Positions 32,296-41,854 of a stretch of DNA of 64,000 nt are shown here, piece by piece. The stretch is from NCBI RefSeq assembly GCF_004770475.1, contig NZ_RQHK01000003.1, forward strand, positions 124,001 to 188,000, in the 5' to 3' direction. The notes under the pieces are model-generated. The model worked only from the letters and a program-made list of their open reading frames with translations. It was not told where the DNA came from and did no database searches. The position numbers and the translations under genes were made by a program. Each line of letters starts with the position of its first letter. Position 1 is the first letter of the stretch. Source of the stretch: Leptospira mtsangambouensis (GTDB lineage: Bacteria > Spirochaetota > Leptospiria > Leptospirales > Leptospiraceae).

Positions 32296-33258
32296 ATGTC
32301 TTGGAGCAGTCTCATTCCAGCGACCTCGTTCATGCCTATCCAGGCGACTGAAATCGCAAAAGAAGTCGATCTTCTCTATGCGTTTCTGATCATAGCAAGC
32401 CTTGTTTCGTTTGTCATCTTGATTGGTGGAATGACATGGTTCCTCATCAAGTTCAAACGTACAAGTTTAGACCAGAAATCCGCATACATTACTCACAATA
32501 ATTTTGCAGAATTTCTTTGGTCGTTTATCCCTCTCATCATCATGATGGGGATTTTCTACTGGGGTATGGTCATTTTCGAAAAACTTAGAACCCCACCAGA
32601 AGACATTGCTGCTGAAATTCATGTCACTGCAGAGCAGTGGGCGTGGACTTATCGTTATGCGAACGGAAAAGAGTTTTATAGTTCCGGAAACGATCCAATG
32701 ATTGTTCCTGCTGGAAAAGCAACAAAACTCATCCTCACTTCAAAAGATGTCATTCATAGTTTCTATGTTCCCGCTTTCCGAACCAAACAAGATGCGGTTC
32801 CTGGAAAACTGACACAACTTTGGTTTGAACCAAAACAACCTGGAGAATACATCGTATTCTGTACAGAATACTGCGGAACCAAACACTCTGGTATGATGAT
32901 CAAAATCAAGGCGATTCCTTCTGAGGAATATGCGGCTTGGTATCATGCTGAGAAAAAAGGTGCTGATAGTCCTGCGGATCTTGGAAAGACTCTCTTTGCT
33001 CAAAAAGCTTGTGCTTCTTGCCATTCCATCGACGGATCTAGAATTGTTGGACCTACGATGAAAGGACTTTTTGGTTCTAGCCGAAAGTTTGCTGATGGTA
33101 GCCAATCCAAAGCAGATGAAAACTATCTTCGTGAATCCATCCTTGTATCCTCTGCAAAAATCGTAGAAGGATACCCGCCAGCAATGCCGGTATTCCAAGG
33201 CCAATTGTCTGACGAAGATGTTGCCAACCTAATTGAATATATCAAATCCATTAAATAA
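32296..33258 (+). CDS. coxB: Cytochrome c oxidase subunit II with fused cytochrome c
   Basis: Subunit II accepts electrons from cytochrome c. The 320-residue protein has two N-terminal membrane helices, a cupredoxin domain with the CuA ligands (VIHSFYVP His, then CTEYCGTKHSGM) and the aromatic EQWAWTYRY electron-entry block. A C-terminal class I cytochrome c domain carries CASCH and a distal Met in PPAMPVF. The fused haem domain marks a caa3-type oxidase. No lipobox is seen at the N-terminus. Confidence 0.97.
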   Translation: MSWSSLIPATSFMPIQATEIAKEVDLLYAFLIIASLVSFVILIGGMTWFLIKFKRTSLDQKSAYITHNNFAEFLWSFIPLIIMMGIFYWGMVIFEKLRTPPEDIAAEIHVTAEQWAWTYRYANGKEFYSSGNDPMIVPAGKATKLILTSKDVIHSFYVPAFRTKQDAVPGKLTQLWFEPKQPGEYIVFCTEYCGTKHSGMMIKIKAIPSEEYAAWYHAEKKGADSPADLGKTLFAQKACASCHSIDGSRIVGPTMKGLFGSSRKFADGSQSKADENYLRESILVSSAKIVEGYPPAMPVFQGQLSDEDVANLIEYIKSIK

Positions 33259-33267
33259 GGAAGAGAG

Positions 33268-34881
33268 ATGAGTTCAGCACATACAAAAACCGAACATGGT
33301 CACACAGACCATAATTATCTGAACCACGGATCCGGAATCTGGTCTTGGATGACCACTCTGGACCACAAACGCATTGGTCTTATGTACTTTGCAACAGTAG
33401 CTACCCTTTTCTTAATTGGTGGTTTCTTTGCTTTGGGAATCCGTCTGCATTTAGCAAAGTTTGGCACAACCCCACTTTTGGATCCAGATACTTACAATAA
33501 GTTTATGACCTTCCATGGTGCCATTATGGTATTTATGGTGATCATTCCTGGAATTCCAGCTTTCCTTGGTAACTTTGTCCTCCCCATCCAATTGGGTGCC
33601 AAAGACGTTGCTTTCCCAAGACTGAACCTTGCTTCTTACTACATCTTCATTGCTGGAGCGCTGATTGCTGCATCCTCTATGATTTTTAACCAAGTAGACA
33701 CAGGTTGGACATTCTATACTCCTTACTCCACGGCAAAAACTTCCAATGGAGTGATTTTGCTTGTTTTGGGTGCTTTTACAATGGGTTTTTCTTCCATCCT
33801 TACGGGACTAAACTTCATCGTTACCACTCATAAACTGAGAGCTCCTGGAATGACAATGGACCGAATCCCACTCATGATTTGGGCTTTGTATTCCACTTCC
33901 ATCATTCAGATCCTTGCAACACCAATCCTTGCGATCACTCTTCTCCTCATCGGAGCAGAGAAAACTCTTGGAGTGGGAATCTTTGATCCAGACCTCGGTG
34001 GAGACCCAGTTCTTTTCCAACACTTCTTCTGGTTCTACTCTCACCCTGCGGTTTATATCATGATCCTTCCTGCGATGGGAGTGATTTCTGAGCTTATCAC
34101 TGCGTTCTCCAAAAAAACAATTTTTGGATACCGAGCGATTGCTTATTCTTCCGTTGCGATTGCGGCAGTTTCCTTCCTTGTTTGGGGACACCATATGTTT
34201 GTGTCTGGCCAATCAACCATTGCAGGGATTGTTTTCTCCATCATCACTATGTTTGTTGGGGTTCCAACTGCGATCAAACTCTTCAACTGGATTTCCACAA
34301 TGTATCGCGGAACAGTGACTTTCGAAGCGCCAATGCTCTTCGCTCTTGGTTTTATGTTCCTCTTTACGATCGGTGGTTTGACAGGAGTATTCCTTGCATC
34401 AACTGGTATGGACGTTCACTTCCATGACACTTACTTTGTGGTGGCTCACTTCCACTATGTAATGGTGGGAGGAACTCTTATGGCACTGATGGGTGGAATT
34501 TTCTACTGGTTCCCTAAGATGTTTGGAAAAATGACTTCTGATCTTGGTGGAAGAATCTCTTGGGTTCTTATTTTCACTGGATTCAACGTAACTTTCTTCC
34601 CACAATTCGTACTCGGTGCGATGGGAATGCCTAGACGTTACTTTGATTACCTTCCTGAATACACAAACCTCAACCAAATCTCAACTGTGGGTTCTTGGCT
34701 GATTGGTCTTGGATTTTTGGTAGGTCTTATCACAATCATTCATGGAATTTTGAAAGGAGAAAAGGCAACAGACAATCCTTGGGGTGCAAAAACACTCGAA
34801 TGGCAAACGTCTTCTCCTCCTCCACACGAAAACTTTACAACTACTCCAACAGTAACTGCAGGGCCATATGACTTCCGTTAG
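33268..34881 (+). CDS. coxA: Cytochrome c oxidase subunit I
   Basis: This is the catalytic haem a/a3-CuB subunit, 537 residues with about twelve membrane helices. Diagnostic features are the low-spin haem His region (FMTFHGAIMVFMVIIPG), the CuB/Tyr cross-link motif (WFYSHPAVYIMILPAMG), HHMFVSG, and the haem ligand pair in HFHYVMVGG after DVHFHDTYFVVAHFH. The YSHPEVYIL motif of type A1 oxidases reads YSHPAVYIM, with Glu replaced by Ala, so the K/D-channel type needs checking. It follows coxB by nine bases and overlaps coxC by 14. Confidence 0.97.
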   Translation: MSSAHTKTEHGHTDHNYLNHGSGIWSWMTTLDHKRIGLMYFATVATLFLIGGFFALGIRLHLAKFGTTPLLDPDTYNKFMTFHGAIMVFMVIIPGIPAFLGNFVLPIQLGAKDVAFPRLNLASYYIFIAGALIAASSMIFNQVDTGWTFYTPYSTAKTSNGVILLVLGAFTMGFSSILTGLNFIVTTHKLRAPGMTMDRIPLMIWALYSTSIIQILATPILAITLLLIGAEKTLGVGIFDPDLGGDPVLFQHFFWFYSHPAVYIMILPAMGVISELITAFSKKTIFGYRAIAYSSVAIAAVSFLVWGHHMFVSGQSTIAGIVFSIITMFVGVPTAIKLFNWISTMYRGTVTFEAPMLFALGFMFLFTIGGLTGVFLASTGMDVHFHDTYFVVAHFHYVMVGGTLMALMGGIFYWFPKMFGKMTSDLGGRISWVLIFTGFNVTFFPQFVLGAMGMPRRYFDYLPEYTNLNQISTVGSWLIGLGFLVGLITIIHGILKGEKATDNPWGAKTLEWQTSSPPPHENFTTTPTVTAGPYDFR

Positions 34882-35641
34882 TTCTTCAAGTGAATTTCAC
34901 CACCAACACCATTTTAAGAGTGCAGAACACCAGTATGCCTCTTCCAAACAAGGAATTTGGTTATTCCTTTGCACTGAAATCCTGATGTTCGGTGGCCTAT
35001 TCGTGGGTTACCTCATCTACCATTCCCTTTACCCGACAGTTTTCAAAAACGGATCGGAGACATTGGATTGGAAAATGGGAGCTGTGAACACAGTAGTCCT
35101 TTTGGTTAGTTCCTTTACGATGGCTGCTGCGATTAACTACGTGCAACGTGGTTTGCATAAAATTGCTGCCATCATGCTCGCACTTACAATCGCTTGTGCT
35201 GGTGCCTTCATGGTCATCAAATACTTTGAATACAGCCACAAGTTTCATGTGGGAACAGTTCCTGGTAAGTTTTCCCTTGTGGATCCTTCTTGTGCTGCAG
35301 GTGGAAAAAGAGCAGAGTGCGAATCTAAAATTTCTGCTCTCCTCAAAAATCCAGCAGAACTAGAAAAAAACCATGTGAGTGCAGAAGAAGTTGCTCGCTT
35401 AAAAGCAGTGATCTCTCAACCAAAATGGGAAATGTTCTATGGCTTTTACTTTGTTATGACTGGTCTTCACGGGGTTCACGTGGTAGCTGGTGCTTTCCTA
35501 ATCTTCTGGGTTTTCATCAAAACTTTAAGAAGAAAGGTTGGTCCTGAATACTACACTCCAGTAGAAGGTGTGGGTCTTTTCTGGCACGTTGTGGACTTGG
35601 TATGGATTTACCTCTTCCCACTTCTTTATTTGGTAGGATAA
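34868..35641 (+). CDS. coxC: Cytochrome c oxidase subunit III
   Basis: This 257-residue membrane subunit stabilises subunit I. An N-terminal His-rich stretch (SSEFHHQHHFKSAEHQYASSKQG) precedes helices with KQGIWLFLCTEILMFGGLFVGY. The C-terminal part has GFYFVMTGLHGVHVVAG and FWHVVDLVWIYLFPLLY. Between the middle helices there is an extra hydrophilic insert of about 65 residues (about 128-190) with two cysteines (DPSCAAGG and RAECESK) not usual in short subunit III proteins. It overlaps coxA by 14 bases. Confidence 0.95.
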   Translation: MTSVSSSSEFHHQHHFKSAEHQYASSKQGIWLFLCTEILMFGGLFVGYLIYHSLYPTVFKNGSETLDWKMGAVNTVVLLVSSFTMAAAINYVQRGLHKIAAIMLALTIACAGAFMVIKYFEYSHKFHVGTVPGKFSLVDPSCAAGGKRAECESKISALLKNPAELEKNHVSAEEVARLKAVISQPKWEMFYGFYFVMTGLHGVHVVAGAFLIFWVFIKTLRRKVGPEYYTPVEGVGLFWHVVDLVWIYLFPLLYLVG

Positions 35642-35654
35642 AAGGTATTATAGA

Positions 35655-36251
35655 ATGGAATACGTAATCAATTACGGACTTTACTTCATTGCTCTTGTTG
35701 CGGTTTTCACTCCAATTCTTGGATTTGGAATCTTTGCTCCAGGGATTGCAACAGCTACCATTTTAGGATTTATCGTAAACTGGTTCGGTCAGTTTTTCCA
35801 AACTGATCGTTTTGCAAAATTTACAGAAGAAAACAAAGATAGTAAATTGCTAAAATTTGTATTAGGTGATGAAGATCACAAAGAAGACCATGCTTCTGCT
35901 TCCATGTGGGTAGAAGATGGAGAAGAGGAAGAAGAACACGATCACCATGTGATCCCAATTAAAACATATGTTTTTGTTCTTTTAGCTTTGTTCTTTGGAA
36001 CATTCATTACTGTTTGGGTAGCACAATACGACTTAGGAAAGTGGAATATGATTGTCGCAATGGCTGTGGCAACTTGTAAGGCTTTCTTCGTTTTGGCTTA
36101 CTTCATGCATTTAAAGTATGATAATATGCTGAACCGTGTTATCTTTCTCTCTGCATTTGCCTTCTTGGCTTTATTGTTTGCGTTCTCTTTCGGGGATATT
36201 ATTTCTCGAATTGCTCCTTCGACAGAGTTCCCTGCAAAACCTTTCTTCTAG
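35655..36251 (+). CDS. coxD: Cytochrome c oxidase subunit IV-like protein
   Basis: This 198-residue protein has two hydrophobic N-terminal segments, a very acidic His-rich linker (DGEEEEEHDHHV) and a C-terminal three-helix region typical of prokaryotic subunit IV (KTYVFVLLALFFGTFITVWVA, KAFFVLAYFMHLKY, FLALLFAFSFGD). The protein is longer than most subunit IV proteins because of the added N-terminal helices. It is the last gene of the oxidase operon, directly before a strong terminator. Confidence 0.87.
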   Translation: MEYVINYGLYFIALVAVFTPILGFGIFAPGIATATILGFIVNWFGQFFQTDRFAKFTEENKDSKLLKFVLGDEDHKEDHASASMWVEDGEEEEEHDHHVIPIKTYVFVLLALFFGTFITVWVAQYDLGKWNMIVAMAVATCKAFFVLAYFMHLKYDNMLNRVIFLSAFAFLALLFAFSFGDIISRIAPSTEFPAKPFF

Positions 36252-36278
36252 AAAAAAATAGACAAAACATTTTGAAAG

Positions 36279-36305
36279 AAGCCCGCCCATGCGCGGGCTT
36301 TTTCG
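36279..36305 (+). terminator. Rho-independent terminator of the cox operon
   Basis: A GC-rich 8-bp stem (AAGCCCGC 36279-36286 and GCGGGCTT 36293-36300) with a 6-base loop is followed by a T-run. It lies 28 bases after the coxD stop and 15 bases before the next gene. Confidence 0.92.
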
Positions 36306-36319
36306 TCTAATGAAGAATC

Positions 36320-38272
36320 GTGTATCACTACCTAAAAGCGATTCTCTCTCAATTTTTGGACCTAATTCCCGAGAGGAAAATCTATAACGAAGATTACATT
36401 AAGGAATTAGACCGGCACACTCGAATCATTCAAATCCCTGGAAGTATTATTGGTGTCTTTGGTATGTTAGGATTTGCATTTGATACCGATGCCAAACTCC
36501 ATCCCGAATTTCCAGAACTGTTTTATTACCGAATTGGCTATAGTCTCTTTTGTTTTTCCTATATTGTTTTTATCATTTATAACCATTTTAAAAATAAATT
36601 TTCCACTTGGGAAGGGTTGACTTGGGCATATTTAACATATGCTTATCTACTGTTTACCGCTGCCTATTATACAGGTCGGATCGCAGATGATGCCGCTTAT
36701 GTATCTGGATACCAGATGCTCGTGATGATTCTCCCTTTTTTGCCACTGCCAAGAAAAACATTACTCATCTACTATCCTATATCCATTCTGATATTTTTTA
36801 TTTCTGTGTTTATTTATAAACCCAACCTAACAACCGCTGCTGCAAATTATTCAATGCAGAACCTGACAATCAGTTATGTTCTGGGAATTTTTAGCGGTCT
36901 GATTATGGAAAGATACCGCTTCCATTCTTTTCTTAACCACAAACGAATCATTAAAAAAAATGAAGAAATTACCAAGACGGTAGATGAAATTCAGAACTTA
37001 AAATCACAACAAGATGGAGATTATTTTTTAACATCATTACTCTTGGAACCTCTGCTTGGTCATGAAACCGATGGGAATGCAATCGGAATTGAAACAGTAG
37101 TGAATCAATATAAAAAATTCCAATTCAGGAATAAGGAATACCAGTTAGGTGGTGATTATATATCGGTATTCAACCTGATTTTGCAGGGGAAACGTTACAA
37201 AGCCTTTATCAACGGGGATGCCATGGGGAAATCGATCCAAGGTGCTGGTGGGGCCATTGTACTCGGAGCAGTATATAACTCGATCATCATTCGATCCAAA
37301 ATGGATCCTGCATCATCGAACAGGTCACCTGAACGTTGGTTACATGATTGTTATTTGGACTTACAAAAAGTATTTGAAACTTTTGATGGTGCGATGTTGG
37401 TCTCTGCCGTTGTGGGTTTACTTGAGGAGTCAACAGGAACTTTGTATTTTGTCAATTTAGAACACCCTTCGGTGATTTTGTATCGAGATGGGAAGGCCTC
37501 TTTTATTGAAGATGAAGTTCATTATTATAAGTTAGGTGTGATTGAAGGACTTTCCGAAAGAATCATTTCTGTGTTTCAGATGAAAAAATCGGATAAAATC
37601 TTTTGTGGTTCTGATGGGAAAGATGATTTGATACTTTCTGAACAAGGACGGTATCGGGATATCAATGAAGATCATAATTTAATATTAGGAAATATTGAAG
37701 AAGCAGAAGGGGAAATGCAACCTCTCCTTGAATGTTTACGAAAAAAGGGAAAGTATTCTGATGATTTGAGTTTGATATCGTTACAATACAATCTAGATCC
37801 ATATCCAAAACCTGGAAAATTTTTCCTAGAAGCTAAGGAAAAAATAAGAGAAAAACAATATGATAAAGCACTTGAGTTGTTGTTGTCTTATGATTCGGCT
37901 CTTGACACATCCATCGCTGAACTCAAATATATTGCGAAGTTGTATGAGAGAAAGGGTGATTTAGTAAAGGCGATGGAATATGCAAGTCTTGCATTGGAAA
38001 ATTATCCCTCAGATACAATTTGGATGTTTCATACTTCTGTTCTTTATAAAAGAATGTATTCTTTGTATAAATCTCAGTCTTTTCTATGGGAGTCACAAGA
38101 GCTCAGCGAACGTGTTCGACTTCGCCAACCTTCGAATATTCGTAACTTAATTCACTTAGCGGATGTTTGTCGGTTGAATGGGGATAAGGATCGTGCAACT
38201 TATTTGGTGGGTATGATAAAAAAAATGTCTCCGGAACACCCAAGGTTAAAAGAAATTATATCTGTGATTTGA
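36320..38272 (+). CDS. Membrane SpoIIE-type phosphatase with C-terminal TPR repeats
   Basis: This 650-residue protein has about six membrane helices (about 40-215), a SpoIIE/PPM phosphatase domain and helical TPR-like repeats (about 510-640). Metal-binding motifs are recognisable: LGGDYISVFNL, NGDAMGKSIQGA, CGSDGKDDL and YSDDLSLISL. It probably dephosphorylates a STAS protein in a partner-switch. The TPR tail may bind partners. The start is GTG with a weak GAAG site. It begins just after the cox terminator, so it must have its own promoter within or near that sequence. Confidence 0.85.
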   Translation: MYHYLKAILSQFLDLIPERKIYNEDYIKELDRHTRIIQIPGSIIGVFGMLGFAFDTDAKLHPEFPELFYYRIGYSLFCFSYIVFIIYNHFKNKFSTWEGLTWAYLTYAYLLFTAAYYTGRIADDAAYVSGYQMLVMILPFLPLPRKTLLIYYPISILIFFISVFIYKPNLTTAAANYSMQNLTISYVLGIFSGLIMERYRFHSFLNHKRIIKKNEEITKTVDEIQNLKSQQDGDYFLTSLLLEPLLGHETDGNAIGIETVVNQYKKFQFRNKEYQLGGDYISVFNLILQGKRYKAFINGDAMGKSIQGAGGAIVLGAVYNSIIIRSKMDPASSNRSPERWLHDCYLDLQKVFETFDGAMLVSAVVGLLEESTGTLYFVNLEHPSVILYRDGKASFIEDEVHYYKLGVIEGLSERIISVFQMKKSDKIFCGSDGKDDLILSEQGRYRDINEDHNLILGNIEEAEGEMQPLLECLRKKGKYSDDLSLISLQYNLDPYPKPGKFFLEAKEKIREKQYDKALELLLSYDSALDTSIAELKYIAKLYERKGDLVKAMEYASLALENYPSDTIWMFHTSVLYKRMYSLYKSQSFLWESQELSERVRLRQPSNIRNLIHLADVCRLNGDKDRATYLVGMIKKMSPEHPRLKEIISVI

Positions 38273-38699
38273 ATACTTTGGCTATCAATAAATTTTTTAG
38301 ATTGTTATAAATTCGTTTCGTTCCCAATCCAAATCTTTGTACTTTTGCAGAAGATTGAATAATAAAAAAAATAGATCGATAGGAAATATAAAGATCGATC
38401 CATATAAAACCGGCAATGAGTAGGGAATGATACCTAAGTAATAGAAAATGGAAACGTATCCGGAACAAAGATAACTTCCCCAACAGAAGAGAAAGAATTT
38501 GATTTTTTTATCTCCCATCCAATAGATTCGAAGCCCAGTCAAAAGGATGATCGGAACCGATATTAAATAGATAAGATTGATGAGTCTTCCTTAATGTCTC
38601 AATAATTAGATTGGCATAATTTGTATTATTAATGAATCTAAATATAAACCGTATGAGTGTATGAATTCTGTCGATCATTGATATGTTGACCTGTATATT
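38273..38699. other. Gene-poor spacer of 427 bases
   Basis: This is the only long stretch without a well-supported gene. It is very AT-rich. The minus strand from 38581 to 38297 encodes a hydrophobic open frame described separately. The remaining bases (38582-38699) show no coding frame, terminator or strong promoter that I can support. Confidence 0.6.
38297..38581 (-). pseudogene. Possible small membrane protein without a canonical start
   Basis: The open frame encodes up to 94 residues with three hydrophobic segments (INLIYLISVPIILLTG, FFLFCWGSYLCSGYV and LYGSIFIFPIDLFFLLFNLL) and a basic, charged C-terminus. A good ribosome-binding site (AAGGAAG, about 38591-38585) sits four bases before an ATC codon at 38581-38579, and no ATG, GTG or TTG occurs until TTG 38542 inside the protein. 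It could be a gene whose ATG mutated to ATC, a rare ATC start, or an 81-residue protein from the TTG. No family is recognised. Confidence 0.4.
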
Positions 38700-39326
38700 T
38701 TACTTTTTTAATACAATGATTCGATTTTCAATTTCAAAATTTTTGAATTCGTAATGCATGCAAATCCATTCAAAAGCTTCTTTGGTATAAAAGAAGGTAT
38801 GGGTCTGGTCATTTTTATAATACCATTTTTCAAAATTAATACTGTCATCGTAAGGATGGGTTAGGAGATACAAACATCCGTTTGTATTTAATAAGTTGTA
38901 TAAGTTTTGAAATTCTTTTTTGGGGGAATGGAAATGTTCCACCACTTCTGTGAGGATGATGTAATCATAAGTTTGTTTTAAGTTTTCTGGATCATTATGA
39001 AAAAAAGGATCATATAATTTGATTTTGTATCCATTTTGTTCCAACAAAAATTGAACCACAGGGCCAGGACCAGCTCCATAATCCAAACCTTGGTCTGTGG
39101 AATTTTGGTTGCACAAAACTTTCTCCACCACTGGTTTTAAAAAATTTTGGTAACGTATGTCAGTTACATCGTTATTGTGTTCTAGATACCGAGTTTTTTC
39201 TTCCTCTGGGTTTGGCCAAAACTTTGAATCCATAAAAATGGAAAGACAATGACGGCATCTTCGATAAGAGCGAAATTTGTTAGTAAAAAAAGGATTCGAT
39301 TCCGATTCACAAAGAGGGCAATTCAC
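38700..39326 (-). CDS. Class I SAM-dependent methyltransferase with zinc ribbon
   Basis: The product is 208 residues. An N-terminal CPLC/CRHC pair looks like a zinc ribbon (about 3-28), as seen in sugar- or tRNA-type methyltransferases. A Rossmann methyltransferase domain follows, with motif I GLDYGAGPGPV, an acidic motif II (KLYDPFF) and ILTEVVEHFHSP. The substrate is unknown; the fold resembles NDP-sugar methyltransferases or Methyltransf_23. It starts with GTG and stands alone on the minus strand. Confidence 0.83.
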   Translation of the reverse strand: MNCPLCESESNPFFTNKFRSYRRCRHCLSIFMDSKFWPNPEEEKTRYLEHNNDVTDIRYQNFLKPVVEKVLCNQNSTDQGLDYGAGPGPVVQFLLEQNGYKIKLYDPFFHNDPENLKQTYDYIILTEVVEHFHSPKKEFQNLYNLLNTNGCLYLLTHPYDDSINFEKWYYKNDQTHTFFYTKEAFEWICMHYEFKNFEIENRIIVLKK

Positions 39327-39473
39327 GATTTCTAAATCTCATTTTTGAAAATGGACTAGTGGTTTCAACTACGATCTAATAGGCTTTGGAATCATTTCCT
39401 TTTCAGTAAAAAACAATTCTATTTTTTCGAATCGGTGTCCGACAATTAAAGTAATAGAGATACCGGAACGCCC

Positions 39474-40088
39474 ATGCAAAATATAGATTATTCGAGAAAG
39501 CTTAGATCCGGCCGACCCTTAGAAGGCGAGGTTCCGTCCTATTCTCCACAAACTCATTCTTATCTCGGTGCGACCCAAAAGCCTAAATCTGCATTCATTC
39601 TTCTCATTGGTGGCATTTTATTATTTACCTCTGGTATGGTGGTGGGCATCCAACTAGGCCAAAAAGAAACTAAATTTAAAGAAAATTCAGAGACTTCTTT
39701 TTCGAATGTTGGTGGCGCACAAAGATTGCCGGCACCAAAACTTAGAAACCCAGAAGAAGTTGCAAGCGACCAAGAAGAGAATAGGTCCAATGAACCGGGA
39801 CCGAACTCTGGATCACCATTCCCTCAAACTTTAAAGTTTCCGCCTAAAAATGACCAAATCAATTATATGGTACAAATTGGGGATTTCACACCAGAAGAAG
39901 CAATAGCCGTGGGAAAGCAACTGATTGATACCAATCCTAGCCTTCGGGGCAGGATCTTTCGTACCTCTACGGGAAAACTCTTTGCAGGTTATTTTTATCG
40001 TTTGGATGACGCAAAAGAAACTTTGGAAGCTGTGAAATCGAAACTCCCCAGCTTGACCGACGCACAAGTAAAAACCATTCGATTCTGA
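39474..40088 (+). CDS. Single-pass membrane protein with SPOR-like C-terminus
   Basis: The product is 204 residues: a cytoplasmic N-terminus (about 1-37), one membrane helix (FILLIGGILLFTSGMVVGIQL, about 40-60) and a low-complexity linker. A C-terminal domain resembles SPOR, a septal peptidoglycan-binding fold: YMVQIGDFTPEEAIAVGKQL then GRIFRTSTGKLFAGYFYRLDDAKETL. Similarity is weak but the topology fits SPOR proteins of the cell-division machinery. It precedes carD on the same strand but is separated by the carD promoter. Confidence 0.65.
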   Translation: MQNIDYSRKLRSGRPLEGEVPSYSPQTHSYLGATQKPKSAFILLIGGILLFTSGMVVGIQLGQKETKFKENSETSFSNVGGAQRLPAPKLRNPEEVASDQEENRSNEPGPNSGSPFPQTLKFPPKNDQINYMVQIGDFTPEEAIAVGKQLIDTNPSLRGRIFRTSTGKLFAGYFYRLDDAKETLEAVKSKLPSLTDAQVKTIRF

Positions 40089-40107
40089 ACTATTTTTACC
40101 AACTTCC

Positions 40108-40135
40108 TTGACATTCGTCAATTTTCAGGTATACT
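40108..40135 (+). promoter_or_regulatory. Sigma-70-type promoter of carD
   Basis: A perfect TTGACA (40108-40113) and TATACT (40130-40135, 5 of 6 match) lie 16 bases apart. The transcript would start near 40142, leaving a leader of about 30 bases before the TTG start of carD. Confidence 0.75.
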
Positions 40136-40171
40136 CATGGCAAGAGTATTTACGGAAGTTATTATACTTAC

Positions 40172-40753
40172 TTGGCTACAAAAAAACTAAACGAAAAAAC
40201 TAAAGAGCCTAAATTCAAGGTGGGGGACTACGTTGTATACCCTATCCATGGAGTAGGTGAAGTCACAGAAGTTGCGAAAAAGCTGATTCTGGGAAAGAAA
40301 AAAGACTGTTACAGTTTGGAAATTCAAGGTTCCAAAATGAAGGTCTCTATCCCTGTGGATCGGGCAATGGATGTGGGTATCCGGTCGATCATTGATAAAA
40401 AAGAGATCAAAAAAGTTCTCACTCTCCTAAAAAAGGATGAGGTCGACACGGAAGAGGACTGGAAGGTCCGTTACCAGAACAATATGAACAAGATCAAATC
40501 TGGTTCCATTTTCGAAGTGGCTGATGTTTGCCGTAATCTTTACAGACGTGCCTATGGCAAAGAACTTTCCATTATGGAAAGAAAGCTCTATGAGAGCGCC
40601 TATAATTTAGTAAAGATGGAAATTGCATTGAGTAAGGGTGTACCCCAAGAAGAAGCAGGAAACATTGTTTCCGATGTGCTGGCAGCTTCAGTGCAAGGTA
40701 TGGCTCCACCACCACCTCCAAAAGAATTGGATGATGATCTAGATTTAGAATAA
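40172..40753 (+). CDS. carD: CarD/CdnL-family transcriptional regulator
   Basis: CarD-like proteins bind the RNA polymerase beta subunit and stabilise open promoter complexes. The 193-residue protein has the N-terminal RNA-polymerase-interacting domain ([20 protein letters not shown] and [17 protein letters not shown]) and a helical C-terminal domain ([30 protein letters not shown]). It has an extra Pro/Asp-rich tail. The start is TTG with GGAAG about 12 bases upstream. Adjacency to a PIN/TRAM gene is a conserved arrangement in several phyla. Confidence 0.9.
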   Translation: MATKKLNEKTKEPKFKVGDYVVYPIHGVGEVTEVAKKLILGKKKDCYSLEIQGSKMKVSIPVDRAMDVGIRSIIDKKEIKKVLTLLKKDEVDTEEDWKVRYQNNMNKIKSGSIFEVADVCRNLYRRAYGKELSIMERKLYESAYNLVKMEIALSKGVPQEEAGNIVSDVLAASVQGMAPPPPPKELDDDLDLE

Positions 40754-40792
40754 ACTTCCGTTTTTGCTCAACTCTTTTATAAGGATTGAGTT

Positions 40793-41830
40793 ATGAAACA
40801 CTTACTTTCAACCCTTGGGACAATTTTTGTCTCTTCGGTATCGTTTTTCTTCTTATATTCGGAATCGCAAAACCTCGTTTTGGCGGGGACACTTGCGGGA
40901 GTCATTCTTCTTTATTCCCTATTCCTCGTGTTAGGCGAAAGAAAATTATTCCCTGAAATCAAAGCAGATGTTGTACTTTGTGCTAGCGTGGGTGCGCTTC
41001 TTGGATTGTCCATCGCAGCATTCCCAGTTAGCCTTCTCAACGATTACGGATACAAATCCATTGCCATTTTTGTGGCAGTTCTTCTTTTCCTCACAGGAAT
41101 CAAAACCGGAGTGGCTTTTGCTAAAAAACCAGGCCTTGGGATTTTTGGTGGTGGCAATGCAACCGGTGGTTCTAGTTTTCAAATCCCTGGACTCGAAACT
41201 AGCAACACTCAGATCAAAGATAAAATTTTAGATACCTCTGTTGTGATTGATGGTCGTATTTTAGATATTGCTGATACACATTTTCTAGATGGCCCGCTCA
41301 TTCTTCCAAACTTTGTGTTACGTGAGATCCAACTTATCTCTGATTCTTCTGATCCCATCAAAAGAGCTCGCGGTCGCCGTGGTCTTGAGATGTTAAACAA
41401 ACTGCAAAGAAAAGGTTCTATCGAAGTTAAGATCACTTATACGGATTATTCTGATACTCGCGAAGTGGATGCAAAACTTGTGAAACTAGCACGTGATACT
41501 GGTGGGGCTGTTGTAACTAACGACTTCAACCTAAACAAGGTAGCTGAGTTACAAGGGGTTCGTGTTCTTAACTTAAACAATCTTGCCAACGCATTAAAAC
41601 CTGTTGTACTTCCTGGTGAAGAATTCCAAATTTCTGTCATCAAAGAAGGAAAAGACGAAAACCAAGGAATTGGTTACTTAGAAGATGGTACGATGGTTGT
41701 GATTGAAAACGGCGGCCATTTAGTTGGAAAAGATGTACGAGTGGTAGTCACAAGTATCATCCAAACAGCTGCTGGTAAAATGATTTTTACAAAAGTGCAA
41801 AACGGTAACAATAACTACAACAAATCGTAA
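40793..41830 (+). CDS. PIN/TRAM-domain membrane protein (YacL-like)
   Basis: The product is 345 residues. The N-terminus has four membrane helices (about 1-110), then a PIN nuclease-like domain with acidic residues at [25 protein letters not shown] and intervening positions. A C-terminal TRAM domain ([25 protein letters not shown]) would bind RNA. YacL-type proteins are probable RNases; activity is unproven. It follows carD by 39 bases and is probably cotranscribed. Confidence 0.9.
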   Translation: MKHLLSTLGTIFVSSVSFFFLYSESQNLVLAGTLAGVILLYSLFLVLGERKLFPEIKADVVLCASVGALLGLSIAAFPVSLLNDYGYKSIAIFVAVLLFLTGIKTGVAFAKKPGLGIFGGGNATGGSSFQIPGLETSNTQIKDKILDTSVVIDGRILDIADTHFLDGPLILPNFVLREIQLISDSSDPIKRARGRRGLEMLNKLQRKGSIEVKITYTDYSDTREVDAKLVKLARDTGGAVVTNDFNLNKVAELQGVRVLNLNNLANALKPVVLPGEEFQISVIKEGKDENQGIGYLEDGTMVVIENGGHLVGKDVRVVVTSIIQTAAGKMIFTKVQNGNNNYNKS

Positions 41831-41854
41831 TTTAATTTAAGTAGTCTAACGGGT

